From Heliocidaris tuberculata (taxonomy: Eukaryota > Echinodermata > Echinoidea > Camarodonta > Echinometridae), in contig CM046836.1 in the NCBI GenBank assembly GCA_025618425.1, forward strand, positions 13,621,703 to 13,685,702: a stretch of 64,000 nt of DNA, given 5' to 3'. Position 1 is the first letter of the stretch. Every line of letters begins with the position of its first letter. Below the pieces are notes generated by a model. That model worked only from the letters and a program-made list of their open reading frames with translations. It did not search any database and was not told where the DNA came from. A program made the position numbers and the translations under genes. Shown one piece after another: positions 22,166-34,300 of this stretch.

Positions 22166-23110
22166 TATGGTCGTGTTAAAACAGTGTGGAAACGGTGCAA
22201 ACACAGTGTGAACACGGTGTTACCAAAGTGTGAACACCGTATTGAATAGTGTTAACATAATGTGAACACATTTATGAAAGTGTGAACACAATACAAACAC
22301 AGTCTTAGAAGATCGAACGTAAATATAGTATTATAGTATTAACACAGTCTGAACACAGTGTTAACAGTGTGGAAACAATGTGGACATAGTGTTACCATTG
22401 TGACAACCATGTGAACACAATATGCATACGGGTGCCAACACAGCATGAACACAAAAATAAATTAAACATTAAAGTAAACACAAAAACAAAATCAATAGTG
22501 TAAGCATAGCATCAACACAGTGTTAAAAGTGTGAACACAGTTTGACCACACGTTTAACACAATATCAGCAGTGTGGCCATAAAGTAAATACTGTTATGTC
22601 GAGACTGCCAACATTATGAAAGCGCTTTACTTCTCCTGTGTGATCACACTAAGGCGATTATACTCTTTGATTTTTCCCTATGAACAAAATGTGTAAACTG
22701 CCACAGAATGTTCACATTGTTTTCACAGAGAAAGTGATTCTATTATATTCTATGGTCGAATTGTGGTGTGCACAGGCCTACTCTGTGAGTATTCATATGA
22801 GTGTGTCACAGTGTGTATAAGGCAGTGTGGAAACAACGAGAACGCACTCTTTTCGCATAGAAATATGAAAGTGTTCAGAATTTGCTCCAAAGTCATTCGC
22901 ACAATTTTTAATTATCATGATTATCCCTGAGACCACTTTCCGTGTTTCACAATGGCAAAAACATCATGAGCACAAAATGTTTTCACATACATGACAGAAC
23001 CATGTAATTGAACCAAAGTTGCTTTAAGACAAACTGTGGTATGAACACTATGGCTATTTTTGTGGACACAGTGTCACAAAATATGGGAAGAGTGTGATCA
23101 CGGTGTTTTC
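22166..23110. repeat. Degenerate AACACAGTGTG-type repeat field
   Basis: Starting about 90 bases after the stop of the copy 2 gene, AACACAGTGT/GTGTGAACAC units recur every 10-20 bases. They are densest at 22170-22600 and thin out towards 23100. The unit can be read on both strands (ACACTGTGTT). Decayed short-period tandem repeat; no coding capacity. Confidence 0.75.
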
Positions 23111-23899
23111 TTGTAGAACTGTGAACATGATCCTTATCTAATAAAAAAAATTATACAGTCACGGTGTATTAAACGCAAGATGTGAAAACAGGGTGATTAT
23201 GCAGTTTTACACGGAATTATGAAAGTGATACAAATCTATTCTATTTCACACTGTGGTGTCTATTTAAGTATTTGACTGACTAATGTGTCACTCAACGTGA
23301 AAGCAGCCACTAAATATGAAAACAACTAAATAAAACAAAATCCAGATTTCAAACCACAGACTTTAAAACTGTGTTTGATAGAAGTTGTGAAATTGAATAA
23401 TGCAGTCGAATCCAATAAAACACCCTCATGCCGCTTTATTTACTGCAATGTTTTAAACTAGATTGATTAATTGTCATATCATTCTGATATCTGACATTTC
23501 ACCCAACCAAGAATTTAAGAAATGAAAGGTATGCTTATAAATAGGCAATTATTCAACTTGCGACAAAATAGGATAGAACAACAAGTCCTATCCGAGAAAC
23601 TATTAATTGAGGACTACATGTAAATCTAATGGTTAAGAAAAGGCCCTTTGTCATAACTGTAGCGAACTCATATCGTTTTGCAATTAAGTCCTCGATGTCC
23701 CCCAGCGCATGTTCCTTTTGTAAAAGTATAGAATATTTGAATGAAATTAGTTAGAAGAGTAAATTGACGAATGGTGACTTTCTTTCCATGGTAACGTGCA
23801 ATATTCTTTACAGAAGTAAATGGTAAAGAGATTGTTCTTATTTCTATATTGTTATCGACGATTGTAAAAAAAATATATATATATTCTAATTTTCAAATA

Positions 23900-23908
<9 letters not shown>

Positions 23909-23937
<29 letters not shown>
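23909..23937. repeat. (CT)n microsatellite
   Basis: Poly-C run followed by a CT tract. Confidence 0.85.
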
Positions 23938-23940
<3 letters not shown>

Positions 23941-24389
23941 TTCCCTTTATAATTCACTGTCGAATTATAATTTAAAGCAGTTTCTGTTTTAATCATTCAA
24001 GATTTTTTGGTAAAATTATAACTGATAATGCAATTTGACATTTTATTGTGTAATGAATCCTGCATGAACCGAAGTGATAGATTTAAATAAAAGTATGACC
24101 ATCTGACATATTACAATGGCGTTGAAATGTTTACTATAATTATTATTATTATCCGAAAAATGTCATTGGCATGATGATTATACATTGGTTATACGTTAAC
24201 AAAATATGTTACGTCGCAAAAGTTCTGTTATATAATTCCCGAATTCCAACTGTGTCTTCACTCGTTTGTAATGAATTCAAGACACTGGGAACGGTGTCTT
24301 TAATTCATTAGCAAGGCTGTGATAACAGAGGGTGAGAGGGACACTGTACAGAGACGGGATTCAACAAAATACTATCATAAACTGAGATA

Positions 24390-24581
24390 GAAGACAGAGA
24401 GACAGAGAGACAGAGACAGACAGAGAGACAGAGAAAGACAGGGTGACAGACAGAGAGACAGAGAGACAGACAGAGAGAGACAGAGAGAGAAACAGGGAGA
24501 CAGAGAGAGACAGAGAGACAGAGAGAGAGACAGACAGAGACAGAGAGACAGAGAGAGAGACAGGGAGACACAGAGAGAGAC

Positions 24582-24612
<31 letters not shown>

Positions 24613-24632
24613 GACAGAGAGACAGAAAGAGG
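24390..24632. repeat. (GACAGA)n microsatellite
   Basis: About 240 bases of interrupted GACAGAGA units. It generates long low-complexity open frames on both strands (Ser/Leu-rich or Arg/Glu-rich), which are not genes. Confidence 0.93.
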
Positions 24633-25457
24633 GGAGGTGAGGGGAGAAATGTTTGTGAACAAGACCGAAAGAGCAGGGAAGAGTTCGAATAAACAAAAGG
24701 TGAATAAGAACAAAGACAGATGAATATAAAGGAGACCTAGATATAATATGAATAGAAATTCCAATGGGAAATATATCAATTTTTATTTATAGATTTATGT
24801 TCTCTGTTCTCATACCACCCTCCCGATCTCTCACATTCTCTCTTTGGTTTCTTCCACTATGACTACTGGTATTCCTTTCCATGTTATAGTTTCAATCCTC
24901 AATGCCACTTTATTAACATTTTTATTCATAAAGCAAATCATGAATCATCATTCTCAATCAATAAAGTTTATCTAAATGAAAAACCCATCTGCTAGGACTG
25001 ATCAAATAAGCAACTAGCATTCTCCACATATATCATATGAAATGAACTGAAATATGACTATACAGGTCATGCAATAAACTGAAATTCGAAATGAGACAAT
25101 CACACACATATTTCATTTTTTTTCTTCAGTTTTTATGTTCAGTGATAGTATAACGGAACAAATCATTACACACACACAGCTTTTAGTAGTCATAGACATG
25201 TACAACGGATATCACATTTGCAATCTTGAACCAAATAATATGGCTATCCATAATAATACGAGACATACAATAATTCAACAGTCATATATATAATATATAA
25301 ATACATTCTTCTCTATTTTTTTGTTTAAAACACAACAAAAACTGACATCTCATAATAATCTTGTATCAAATATCTGTTTCTCTCTAGTAAGATATTTCAA
25401 GTTTTTAAGAGACAATTTACACCATTTCTAAGCATACATGAATATATCTATTAACAT

Positions 25458-25620
25458 CAGGGCCCCGTTGCATAAAACTTACCATTAACGGTAACTTTGC
25501 CATCAATGGTAACCCCCATGGAAACCGTGATTTTGATTGGCTGTTGAGTGATGTTACCATGGTAGTTACCATTGATGGCAGAGTTACCATTAATGGTAAG
25601 TTTTATGCAACGGGCCCCTG
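25458..25620. mobile_element. Palindromic MITE with CAGGGCCCCGTTGCATAAA end, copy 1
   Basis: A 163-bp element whose two halves are inverted copies: CCGTTGCATAAAACTTACC on the left, GGTAAGTTTTATGCAACGG on the right, each with ACCATTAACGGTAAC-type inner repeats. The centre contains GATTGGCTGTTGAGTG. A close copy in the same orientation is at 55998-56157 in MAP2K4 intron 1. The ends look hAT-like but I see no 8-bp duplication. Confidence 0.82.
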
Positions 25621-26237
25621 GGCCTGCTTTCCTTGCTGCAAGTTTGATCAAAGACCAGTCAAAAAAAGTCAACAAAAAAAAAACAAAAACACAAAAATAC
25701 AAACACGATTAGAATGTCTATATGACTCTTTCACTGCATTTCAATATTCCAAACAAATGACGAGAAATAGGACAGAGGCAATATTGTTTTACACCACTCA
25801 AGCAAACTTTTGCTACTGTACAAAATAACTACATCAGCTAAGAAAAGCTCACCTACTCTTGAACACTTTCCATTGGGGGAGAAAACTTGATGGTACAAAC
25901 TGAAAGATGAAATCACACCTCTGTTAAAAGTCCAATATGAGCTCTGCTGAGAGCCGAAAGGGCACACATTCATACCCCCTTCTGGCTCTGAACAGAGGAT
26001 ACATCTCTGTATAGATCAGGGAGACTGTGCAAACGATAGACATTCTGAAAAACATCACATGTGACCAATAACACAGAATGAAAGATATATCAAATACTTC
26101 TCTCTATAAAATAGACTGGTCTTTGATCAAACTACACATATATAAACTCCTTTTTATAGGAATGCAGGCCCATCAAAATACTGATCAATGTGAGTTTGTA
26201 GCTTTTAAACATTACTTTACAACACATACGTGTACCA

Positions 26238-26260
26238 CCCCCCCCCCCCCCCCCCCCCCC
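26238..26260. repeat. Poly-C tract
   Basis: Uninterrupted run of about 23 C. Confidence 0.9.
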
Positions 26261-26429
26261 ACTCCCAACTGCATACTGCGAATTGTGGCTTGAACTTGTC
26301 ATATTCTATTGTAATCAATACACTTCAGTAGGGATCAAGTTTCTATAAACTGCTTGTTGTGCCAATCATGACAAGATAAGCAGAGCATGGGAGATACATT
26401 TTATCCTAGTAATTCTGGTGAAGTCAAAC

Positions 26430-26571
26430 CAGGGGAGCGTTTCATCAAGGGTTTTGTCAGTGATTTTTACCGACAAATTTGCTCTCAGCCAATCAGATGC
26501 AAGGATTTCAGTAGCTTATAACAGTTGTCGGTTAAAATCACTGACAAAACACTTGATGAAACGCTACCCTG
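26430..26571. mobile_element. hAT-like palindromic MITE with near-matching target duplication
   Basis: Ends CAGGGGAGCGTTTCATCAA and TTGATGAAACGCTACCCTG, with long inner arms (TTTTGTCAGTGATTTTTACC and its complement). Flanked by aagtcaaac on the left and aagtcaac on the right, an 8-bp duplication differing by one A. Confidence 0.8.
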
Positions 26572-28614
26572 AAGTCAACTGAGAAAATGTTAAAAGTGCA
26601 TGAATTTCATGGTTGATTTCTTTCCTCAAATTTTCAGTTAAACAGGTAAAGCCAGTCGGCTGAATCGAACATGTTGTACAAAATAGAGACAAAAAAATAT
26701 GTCACAATGAAATGTTTTTGAAATGGCTCATCAGCATTTTTACAGAAATAGCACTTTTTCTATTAAGTGAAACAATAGTAAAGCAGCATTAAACATTTCA
26801 AGCAACACCTAAAAGTACCAGCAACTTTGGGGAGAGTAATATTTTTGCCTCAGGATTGATTTTGATCTAATTCCAGAGCCAACTATCACCTAAATAGTGC
26901 AACACATTCATGCTAGGGAAAATGTAAATGCACTAAAATCATCAATGTCAGATATAAAAAGCTGAGGAATCCATGATTTTAAATTGCTTTTTTGTGGAAA
27001 AAAATGGGGACATTGCGAACATTTATTTTCCAATAATGTAAACAAGATGATCCCAAAAGACCACAGAAATAAAAGAAAAAAACTTTTGAATTCCAGTACA
27101 GGTAATTTGATTTACAATATTTTGAGACTCTTTAAATGTCCTATATAGTTAAGAGCATTTTTTGTGTATACTGTATGCATTACATGAATTAAATTCATGT
27201 ATTTTCAAGCACAAATATACATTTCAAAATCTTCAAGACTCAGTTGCCATTATTCATCCATTTTTCTTTTCACAAACTCCCCAAGAGTCGATAAACACGA
27301 TTTACACTCACACATACACACAAACACACACACACACATCTAGTGAAATACATTCTATGATTGCTTCTGAACAACTTGCTGGTCTACTTCAATCAATTAC
27401 TTTTAAAAATTCATGATTCTCTTCTAAAAATATCAAATTCTCTCCCATTAACCTTCTACCGTTAAATCACTTTAAACCTGCCTAAATACATTCAAACAAA
27501 CACAGCTCGCTTTTGAAAAAATCTTCTTTCCATTCTGCCAGCAAAAAAGATAGCAATTCAATTGTTTGCACTGTCACGGTACGAGACCTCCAATTCAAAG
27601 AACTAACTCTTGAATATCAGATGATGTGTTATATGTTTGGCTTTCCCAGAAGTTTTTTCTGGTCAGTAGAAATTGAAATAATAAATCTAATGAACGAGGT
27701 ATGAAATATTAAGCCACCTCCCCCTACAACCGCTGCAAAACTTTCATCTGTTTTGCTCATTTGGCAAATACTGATATTGGGGTATAAATGCAATTCTTTT
27801 GTTGCAGATCATGACAAGTTTCTAGAATATTCTAATCTAACTTCATGGTTTAGAGGAAATACTATTTTGAAAAGGGACATCTAAGTTTGGAAGCTAAGCT
27901 AGTTTTGCTGACTAACTATACAATTTTATTCAATAATGGTTATCCGCTTCTAAATGAAAAGAAGAACATTCAAACTGCAAGCCATTTTTTTTTTTACAAG
28001 TATTTCAAGGGATAGTACTGTTAGCATTATTAATTTGGCTCTTTTAATACTTGGAAACTTTCGATCGGCATAACTACATTTTGAGATTGGATCTCAATTG
28101 GATCATTGGATATTCACTGTCTAACATTTCTATGATAATGGAATTACTGAAACTAGTTACCAGTATGTGTAAAGTTTGCCCTGAGTGTTAGCAAAAGAGC
28201 ACTATTTGGCATTCACTTTGGTTGTATGTAATTCTGAATTTCCTGAAAGAATCTTTTTTTCTAAATTTTCAAACCGGTACCCAAACTGTTTATAACGCTG
28301 CACAAACATGACACATATTTGTCTCAAATACTATGTAGTGAGGATCAAAGTTTGGTGCTGAAAAGTGTCACAAATAATGGTTCATGCCCTAGTCTAGATG
28401 AAGCTGGTGTGTAACACCTTTAACACTTGGTCTTCTTAACACCAGAAGGTCTCATTACCTAGCAGTCAAGCTCTGAACACTGGTTCTCATGCAGGTCGAG
28501 TATTACAGAAGATGAAACTGGGGTGATAGCAGTAAATATGATGCTACAATTATGGGCCTACGATTATGATGTGATAATGATGATTACATTCATGTGGCGA
28601 CTACCATCACAAAA

Positions 28615-28725
28615 TACAGGAAAATGGTGATGATGATGGTGATGATGATGCAGACGATGGGGGTCGTGGTAATGATGATGATAAAGAACAGTATGATAGT
28701 GATGATGATGATTATGATGGGGGAA
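28615..28725. repeat. (GAT)n-rich low-complexity patch
   Basis: Interrupted GATGATGAT and GGTGAT units, producing a Met-rich open frame that is an artefact. Confidence 0.8.
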
Positions 28726-30290
28726 ACTGTACCTAATACTTATTCAGTCTGGGTTGTAACAGTACAATTGGCAGGTGCAAAGATAGATAATCTAATACTA
28801 AAAAGCAGCAAGATTATAGTTCAGAAAATTCACAAACTCAGTATACACTGTATGCAGCTCCATATAACTGCAATTCATTTTTTTCTAACAATAATTCAAG
28901 ATAATCGTTCAATTTGGATAATTTGCTAAAATTTACAGAGTAACAAATGAAACTGCATGATCAAATGTAACAAGGATTTAATTTTCATGTCATATTAGTT
29001 TCTTTTCCCAGAATTATTTAATATCTCGCCTCAAGTTCGCATTATATTGATACAAACTGTTTCCTAACTTTAATTTAATTTAATTTCATTCTTAATGTAC
29101 CGACAGATGTTTTACCCCACAATGTTGTGGGCCAAAAACTGACAGACAAACAAACAAACAGAACAGACAGACAACACAACAAAATGCAGCTTACTTTTGA
29201 AGCACAAGTTCATCCAAAAAAATCTGAATTACTGTCAAGTCTTTTTCAACAAAATCTTTAAAATTGCAAGTTGACAGCTCTCATCCCTCTGACATCACAG
29301 ACATAGCCAACTCGTTCCAAATGGATGAATAGAAAAGGAATTGATATATGCCTATCACAGCATTATCCTTATCTATTAATAAATAGATTTTGCCAATGTA
29401 TACAATGGCTCAGGAAAGAAAATCAAAAAGCTCCTTTTGGTTTTACAAGTGTGTCCAACCAGGCATGGTGAATAATACCAGATATATCGACAGACAAACT
29501 TCAAGCTATACCTCCTAATAGAGACTCGTATACAAATTTCTTACTAGAATAGTTTAAAACTTATTGGCAGATTGGGAGAACTGCAATTTCTGCACCCCTG
29601 GGGGATGGGGTAAGAGGACAAGAAATGAATCTTCATAGGTTGCATATATATATTGGTATATTTATTTTCCATGTTGAGGAGAATTTACCCTTGCTGTTAA
29701 AAGTCCCCCATGCTTGGTGGTTGTATGCTGAGAGCAAGAAGGACATTCACTCACGTACACATGCCACACTGCAGTGCTGAAAGGTCATACAATACCTCAG
29801 CAACAGAAAGGCTTGCTCACATATGCCGCTGTAAGACGCTGTAATTCGCTGCATTGTCTTTTTTTAAACGTGTAGATGAATGGCAGATGCACGCAACGAA
29901 GGTCCTACTTATTCACTTATCTCTGTGTTATAAGATACAGACATGTAGAGCATATTACAGCCGCGGTTTACCACAGCCAGCATATTGGAATGAGCCTGAA
30001 GAGTGGACCGGTGCACAAACGATTTGCTGTTGCAAGCTACTGATGTAATGGCAGTGTTGTGCAAGTAACATAACCTTGGCATACTATAATGAATGCATTT
30101 CTATGCATTTGTACAAGCATTCAGACCTGTTTTAGCAAACCCCTGCCTAAAAAAAACAAACAAAAAACCCACAAGTTTTGTTTCCCTTTAAAAGTGTTTC
30201 TCATTGAAATGTTTATCAAGGGAACATGTACATAAAGACCATATGTTTATAAAGGCTGCTTTTCTTGTCTCCCTTAAGTGGTCTTTCGGC

Positions 30291-30453
30291 GTTATCGTGA
30301 AATAGGTCCCCTCTCATTCACTCCCCACATTATCGGTTTATTGTGTGTAACGCCATGGGGACTTCATTCCACCTCAATAGACTTAACACGCAAGTGTGTG
30401 TGCATACACACTGAATGAGAGGGGCCCTATACCACGATAAGGCCGGTCTTTCT
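30291..30453. mobile_element. Palindromic MITE-like element
   Basis: Left arm GGCGTTATCGTGAAATAGG then CCCCTCTCATTCA; right arm TGAATGAGAGGGGCCCTAT then ACGATAAGGCC. About 160 bp, no ORF. Confidence 0.65.
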
Positions 30454-31248
30454 ATACAGGTTTCACTGTATCATCAATATCATCATGTTGAGGTAATTTG
30501 TACAGGAGCTGTACACGACCGTCATATAGCAATGGCACAACCTGACACATAATACGCATCACCTCACTATCGGCAGAAGGGTGACTAATCAACTCTCCTC
30601 CTATGGCCCCAGAATAAAGGGTGCTACCAACCACCTGGCATGCTTGACCGCTGCATACTGAGGGCCTTCATGGTCAAGAGATACAGGAGCATTTCTGCCA
30701 TTTCGCACTGTTTAGGTATCACACTTGAGCAAGTAAAATGAGTGTTTCGACAACTGCTCCAATGACACTGGGCAATGGGGCAAGTATCAAGTTTGTATCA
30801 TCCTCAATAGATACTCTCACAACCTTCTTTGCCTAGTGTGAATATGCAAACGCGCATGCATATTGGACGGTGTACATTCTAACCTACCTTTAGGAGCCAT
30901 ACACCTTCCTTAATGGCAACACAATGATTTATCAAACATGTTCACTTACATGTACTCACAGTACTCATCAAGAAGTTTGAGACATTAGGAAAGGGGAATA
31001 AATGAAACTTGAAATTTACTTTTCCCAAACAAAATCTTTAAAAGCACAAAGGACTACAGGCAATGTTCACTCAAAGCCCTTTTATTCTCAGCAACATAAA
31101 CTCTTTTAAACAGTCCAACTCACAAACATCTGTGCGAGGAAAAGCAAAAGGTGAAATATAACTATCAGAATTTGGAGCTTGATTATTTTGTTGTCTCTCC
31201 TGAAATTCAGTGAAAGTCCATTTATTATCCCAAAGTCTGGTCAGTGCC

Positions 31249-31341
31249 TCAACTCTGTCCACTCATTGCCAGGTGGATCTCTGAGACGTAGGTTGCGATG
31301 TCGATATTAGCATGCTCATATTCCTTGATGAATTTGTATTC
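31249..31341 (-). CDS. MAP2K4: MAP2K4 exon 12, C-terminal MAP3K-docking helix and stop
   Basis: Acceptor taccacag; TGA at 31249-31251. Encodes [20 protein letters not shown] and ends MSGQS, about seven residues shorter at the tail than human MKK4. Confidence 0.94.
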   Translation of the reverse strand, partial: EYKFIKEYEHANIDIATYVSEIHLAMSGQS

Positions 31342-34300
31342 CTGTGGTAAAGCGGAGAGACAGAGAAGAGACTTGATCATCAAAAGTAACAAAAACATAA
31401 AACATAACAACAATATCACTAGGATTTTGCATAGTCCAATCAACATTAACAGCCCTACCCATTTTGGACACGCAGGCCAGTATCCAGTACTGACTGTTAT
31501 CCATGTTCCAACCCCTACGAGTAGATAGAGTTAGTTCACAAATTTATGGAGCGTCAAGTGTTAATCTCTTTATCATATGAAAATAACTATAATTCTGATA
31601 ATAAATGAGCACATAAAAAATCATGTCAATATGATTTCAATTTTTTTTCCAATTCTGCCTAGATTTATGTCATTTATTCAATTTGTCGTAAAGAGGTGTC
31701 ACTTGGTACTCTATGGCCTGAAATCACAAAAGTTTTATCTAACCCATGGTTTAAACCTCTACAAGCACAGTACGCTCATGTCCTCATGTCCAATGGGCAT
31801 ACAGTAATGCACTTATATACGCTTATTTTAGTCCACGGCGGAGGTTTATGCCATAGTTTAGACCATGGGTTAAGATAGGCCTCTTTCTTAAATTAGGGCC
31901 TATAAGTCAGAGGATTAAGTTAAACCGTGTTTTACTTGTGCTTGGTAGTCCAGGAGACCATAGTCATAGGACACATTTTTGGGGCAAAATATTTTCAACT
32001 TCTTTAGCAAAATGATTATTAATCATTGTGTAAAAGGATGAATTAGATTTCTTTTCATATAATCTGTTCGATAATTCCCTTTGTCACAGCCAGGATTATC
32101 TACAAATATTTTCTCTTTAAGTTTAAGAAGCATTTCACTTAGTGTTTGTTTGCACTTTTCATATTAACCCTTTCAGGACAGGAATTATTTAAGGGCTAAA
32201 TTGATCACATTTTGTTCTTTAAATTGGCAACAATAATATTTTTCTTTTAGCGCTACATGGTTCTAATAAGCTGTAATGTCTTTGAAAACAATACACATGG
32301 TCACAAATTTTGTCAAAAAGTTTTAAAAATTGCCAATTTTGTTTAAAAGCAATGATTTTGAACTTCTTAATGTGTTGCCAATTTGAGGAATTCAAAGCTT
32401 AATCTCATTTTTTAAATTCCTGGCATCAAACGCAATCTGATCATGCAACAAAAATGGACATAGAGTGGACAGAAAATTTTGCTCTTTCTACTCATGCATC
32501 TGGTATATTTTTTAGAGCTCTGAATCAAAAGTTATTGAGCCAAACCACAAAATGTGGTCAATTGTCGCGAAAGGGTTAACCATGTGCCACCTCATTTTGG
32601 GCATTACGTGATACCTTCAATATATATCTTTTTGAACCTCATGATAAATTTTACACACGATACTCACTAATAAATTCTTGTATTTTGGCCTGTACTTCTC
32701 ATCCTTCGTAAGACTATATTGACAACAACAAAAAAAGAGCAAGAGATAAACATTACATACTCATCATTCAATAGATGGTCATTCCATTCATTCTATCAGT
32801 TAATGAGCTCTTCATGAACAGGAATTATTTACTCATATATATGGTACGGGTCCACTCGCTATTCATAAGGACCGCTATTCATAGAAAACTGCTATTCATT
32901 TAACACGCATTATGAATAGCGGTCCTTATGAACGGAAGTCTTTATGAATAGCGAGGTAATTTGTCTATGGTTTGCTCGCTATGTAGAAGGACCGCTATTC
33001 ATACAAAACTGCTATTCATTTAGTCACGTGTTATGGATAGCGGTCCTTATGAATAGCAATCATTATGACTAGCGAGGTACAAACCCTGATACTGTTGACA
33101 ATGTACAAATCAAACTCACATAAAAGAACCATTCCAAATGCTGAAACTTTAATCTCACATGCACCACTAGTAAAAGCAGGTGTGTCACTAAAAGGGGGTG
33201 TGCGAGACACCCCCCTACCCCCCCCCCCCAAAAAAAAAATGTTTGTCTGCAATTTTTAAGAACTGACAACCTTTTCCCCCATTTTTTTGCTTGCTTGTTG
33301 AAAAATCTTTAGCCGTCTTGTCAGCAAAATGGATCAGACTTCCCCACCTGCCTCATTAAAAAATGGTCTAGAAACATCCCTGGTGGAATGTCCCAATTCT
33401 ATAACAAATTACAATTCAAAGGTTTACCTAAGAAAAATTGAAATACCTTTACACGGAAACACTTGTTTTTTTCAATACTGAATCGAACAGGGGAATCCCC
33501 CAAATAATACCAGCAAGATATCATTGTGCAAGACCCAATGTTTTTGCTGCTACATGACAAAGTATACAGGACGTGGTTTATAATGAATCAGAAAGTACTA
33601 AGGAGGGAAATTTAGGTACTATAAGGTTAACCTTTTCAAAAGCACAGGCAGGGAGTGTCAAAGTCATTTTGAAAGCAATATAGTAGAAAGAAATACCAAT
33701 TTTGATTAAGGCATGCTTCTGTCCTTGGTGGCTAACATTTTATTTTTTTAAAATAAGTATTCTCAACTGGGATGCCGAGAGATCAGGCATATGCTTGTAT
33801 ATTATCAAACAAGGGACCTACAGCTTGAAGTCCTATATCATGGACTATTTCTTTCCCATAGATTTTTTCAACCATTTGGATATGATCGGATATTGGTGCC
33901 TTCTCATAATATGAGTTAACCATTAGAACATGATTTCATTTTGATATAACACACATTTAGATTATACACTCCAGCCCAAGTTACCTCATGCTTTGTATTC
34001 AACAGGTCAATTAAACAGAATGTCGAGTTCTGGGAAAGGTGAACAATAATTTGTGAGCTTTCTCATTCCTTTCATGTCAGTTTGGAAGAATATCATATAG
34101 TAGAAATGTCTCCTGAAAAGGATTGCTCTTCTAATGCCCTCACATTCGGAATATGATGAGAAATAGCGGAAGTGTTCAGGTCGAACATTCATGCCACATG
34201 TGTCTACAGTCCCATATACCCATTTCTGATTGCAGTGCGTGTGCTTTTCAGCAAGAATGGGTCAATTTCTTATCATTTTAACGATTCCAAAACCTCACAG

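Larger units (their letters stand above)
22081..31248. other. Gene-poor region, including the likely MAP2K4 3' UTR
   Basis: Nine kilobases without a recognisable exon on either strand. The right part should contain the 3' UTR of the minus-strand MAP2K4 gene, whose stop is at 31249. Several minus-strand AATAAA strings exist, but I cannot choose one. The interval holds the microsatellites and miniature elements listed separately and a (GAT)n-rich patch at about 28620-28720. Confidence 0.4.

Noticed and set aside
24308..24779. Long Ser/Leu-rich and Arg/Glu-rich open frames on both strands
   Set aside because: They translate the (GACAGA)n microsatellite; any frame of such a repeat is open.
31660..31980. 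Another palindromic element around CTAACCCATGGTTTAAACC and ATAGTTTAGACCATGGGTTA
   Set aside because: Some inverted similarity exists, but the arms are short and interrupted and I could not define ends.
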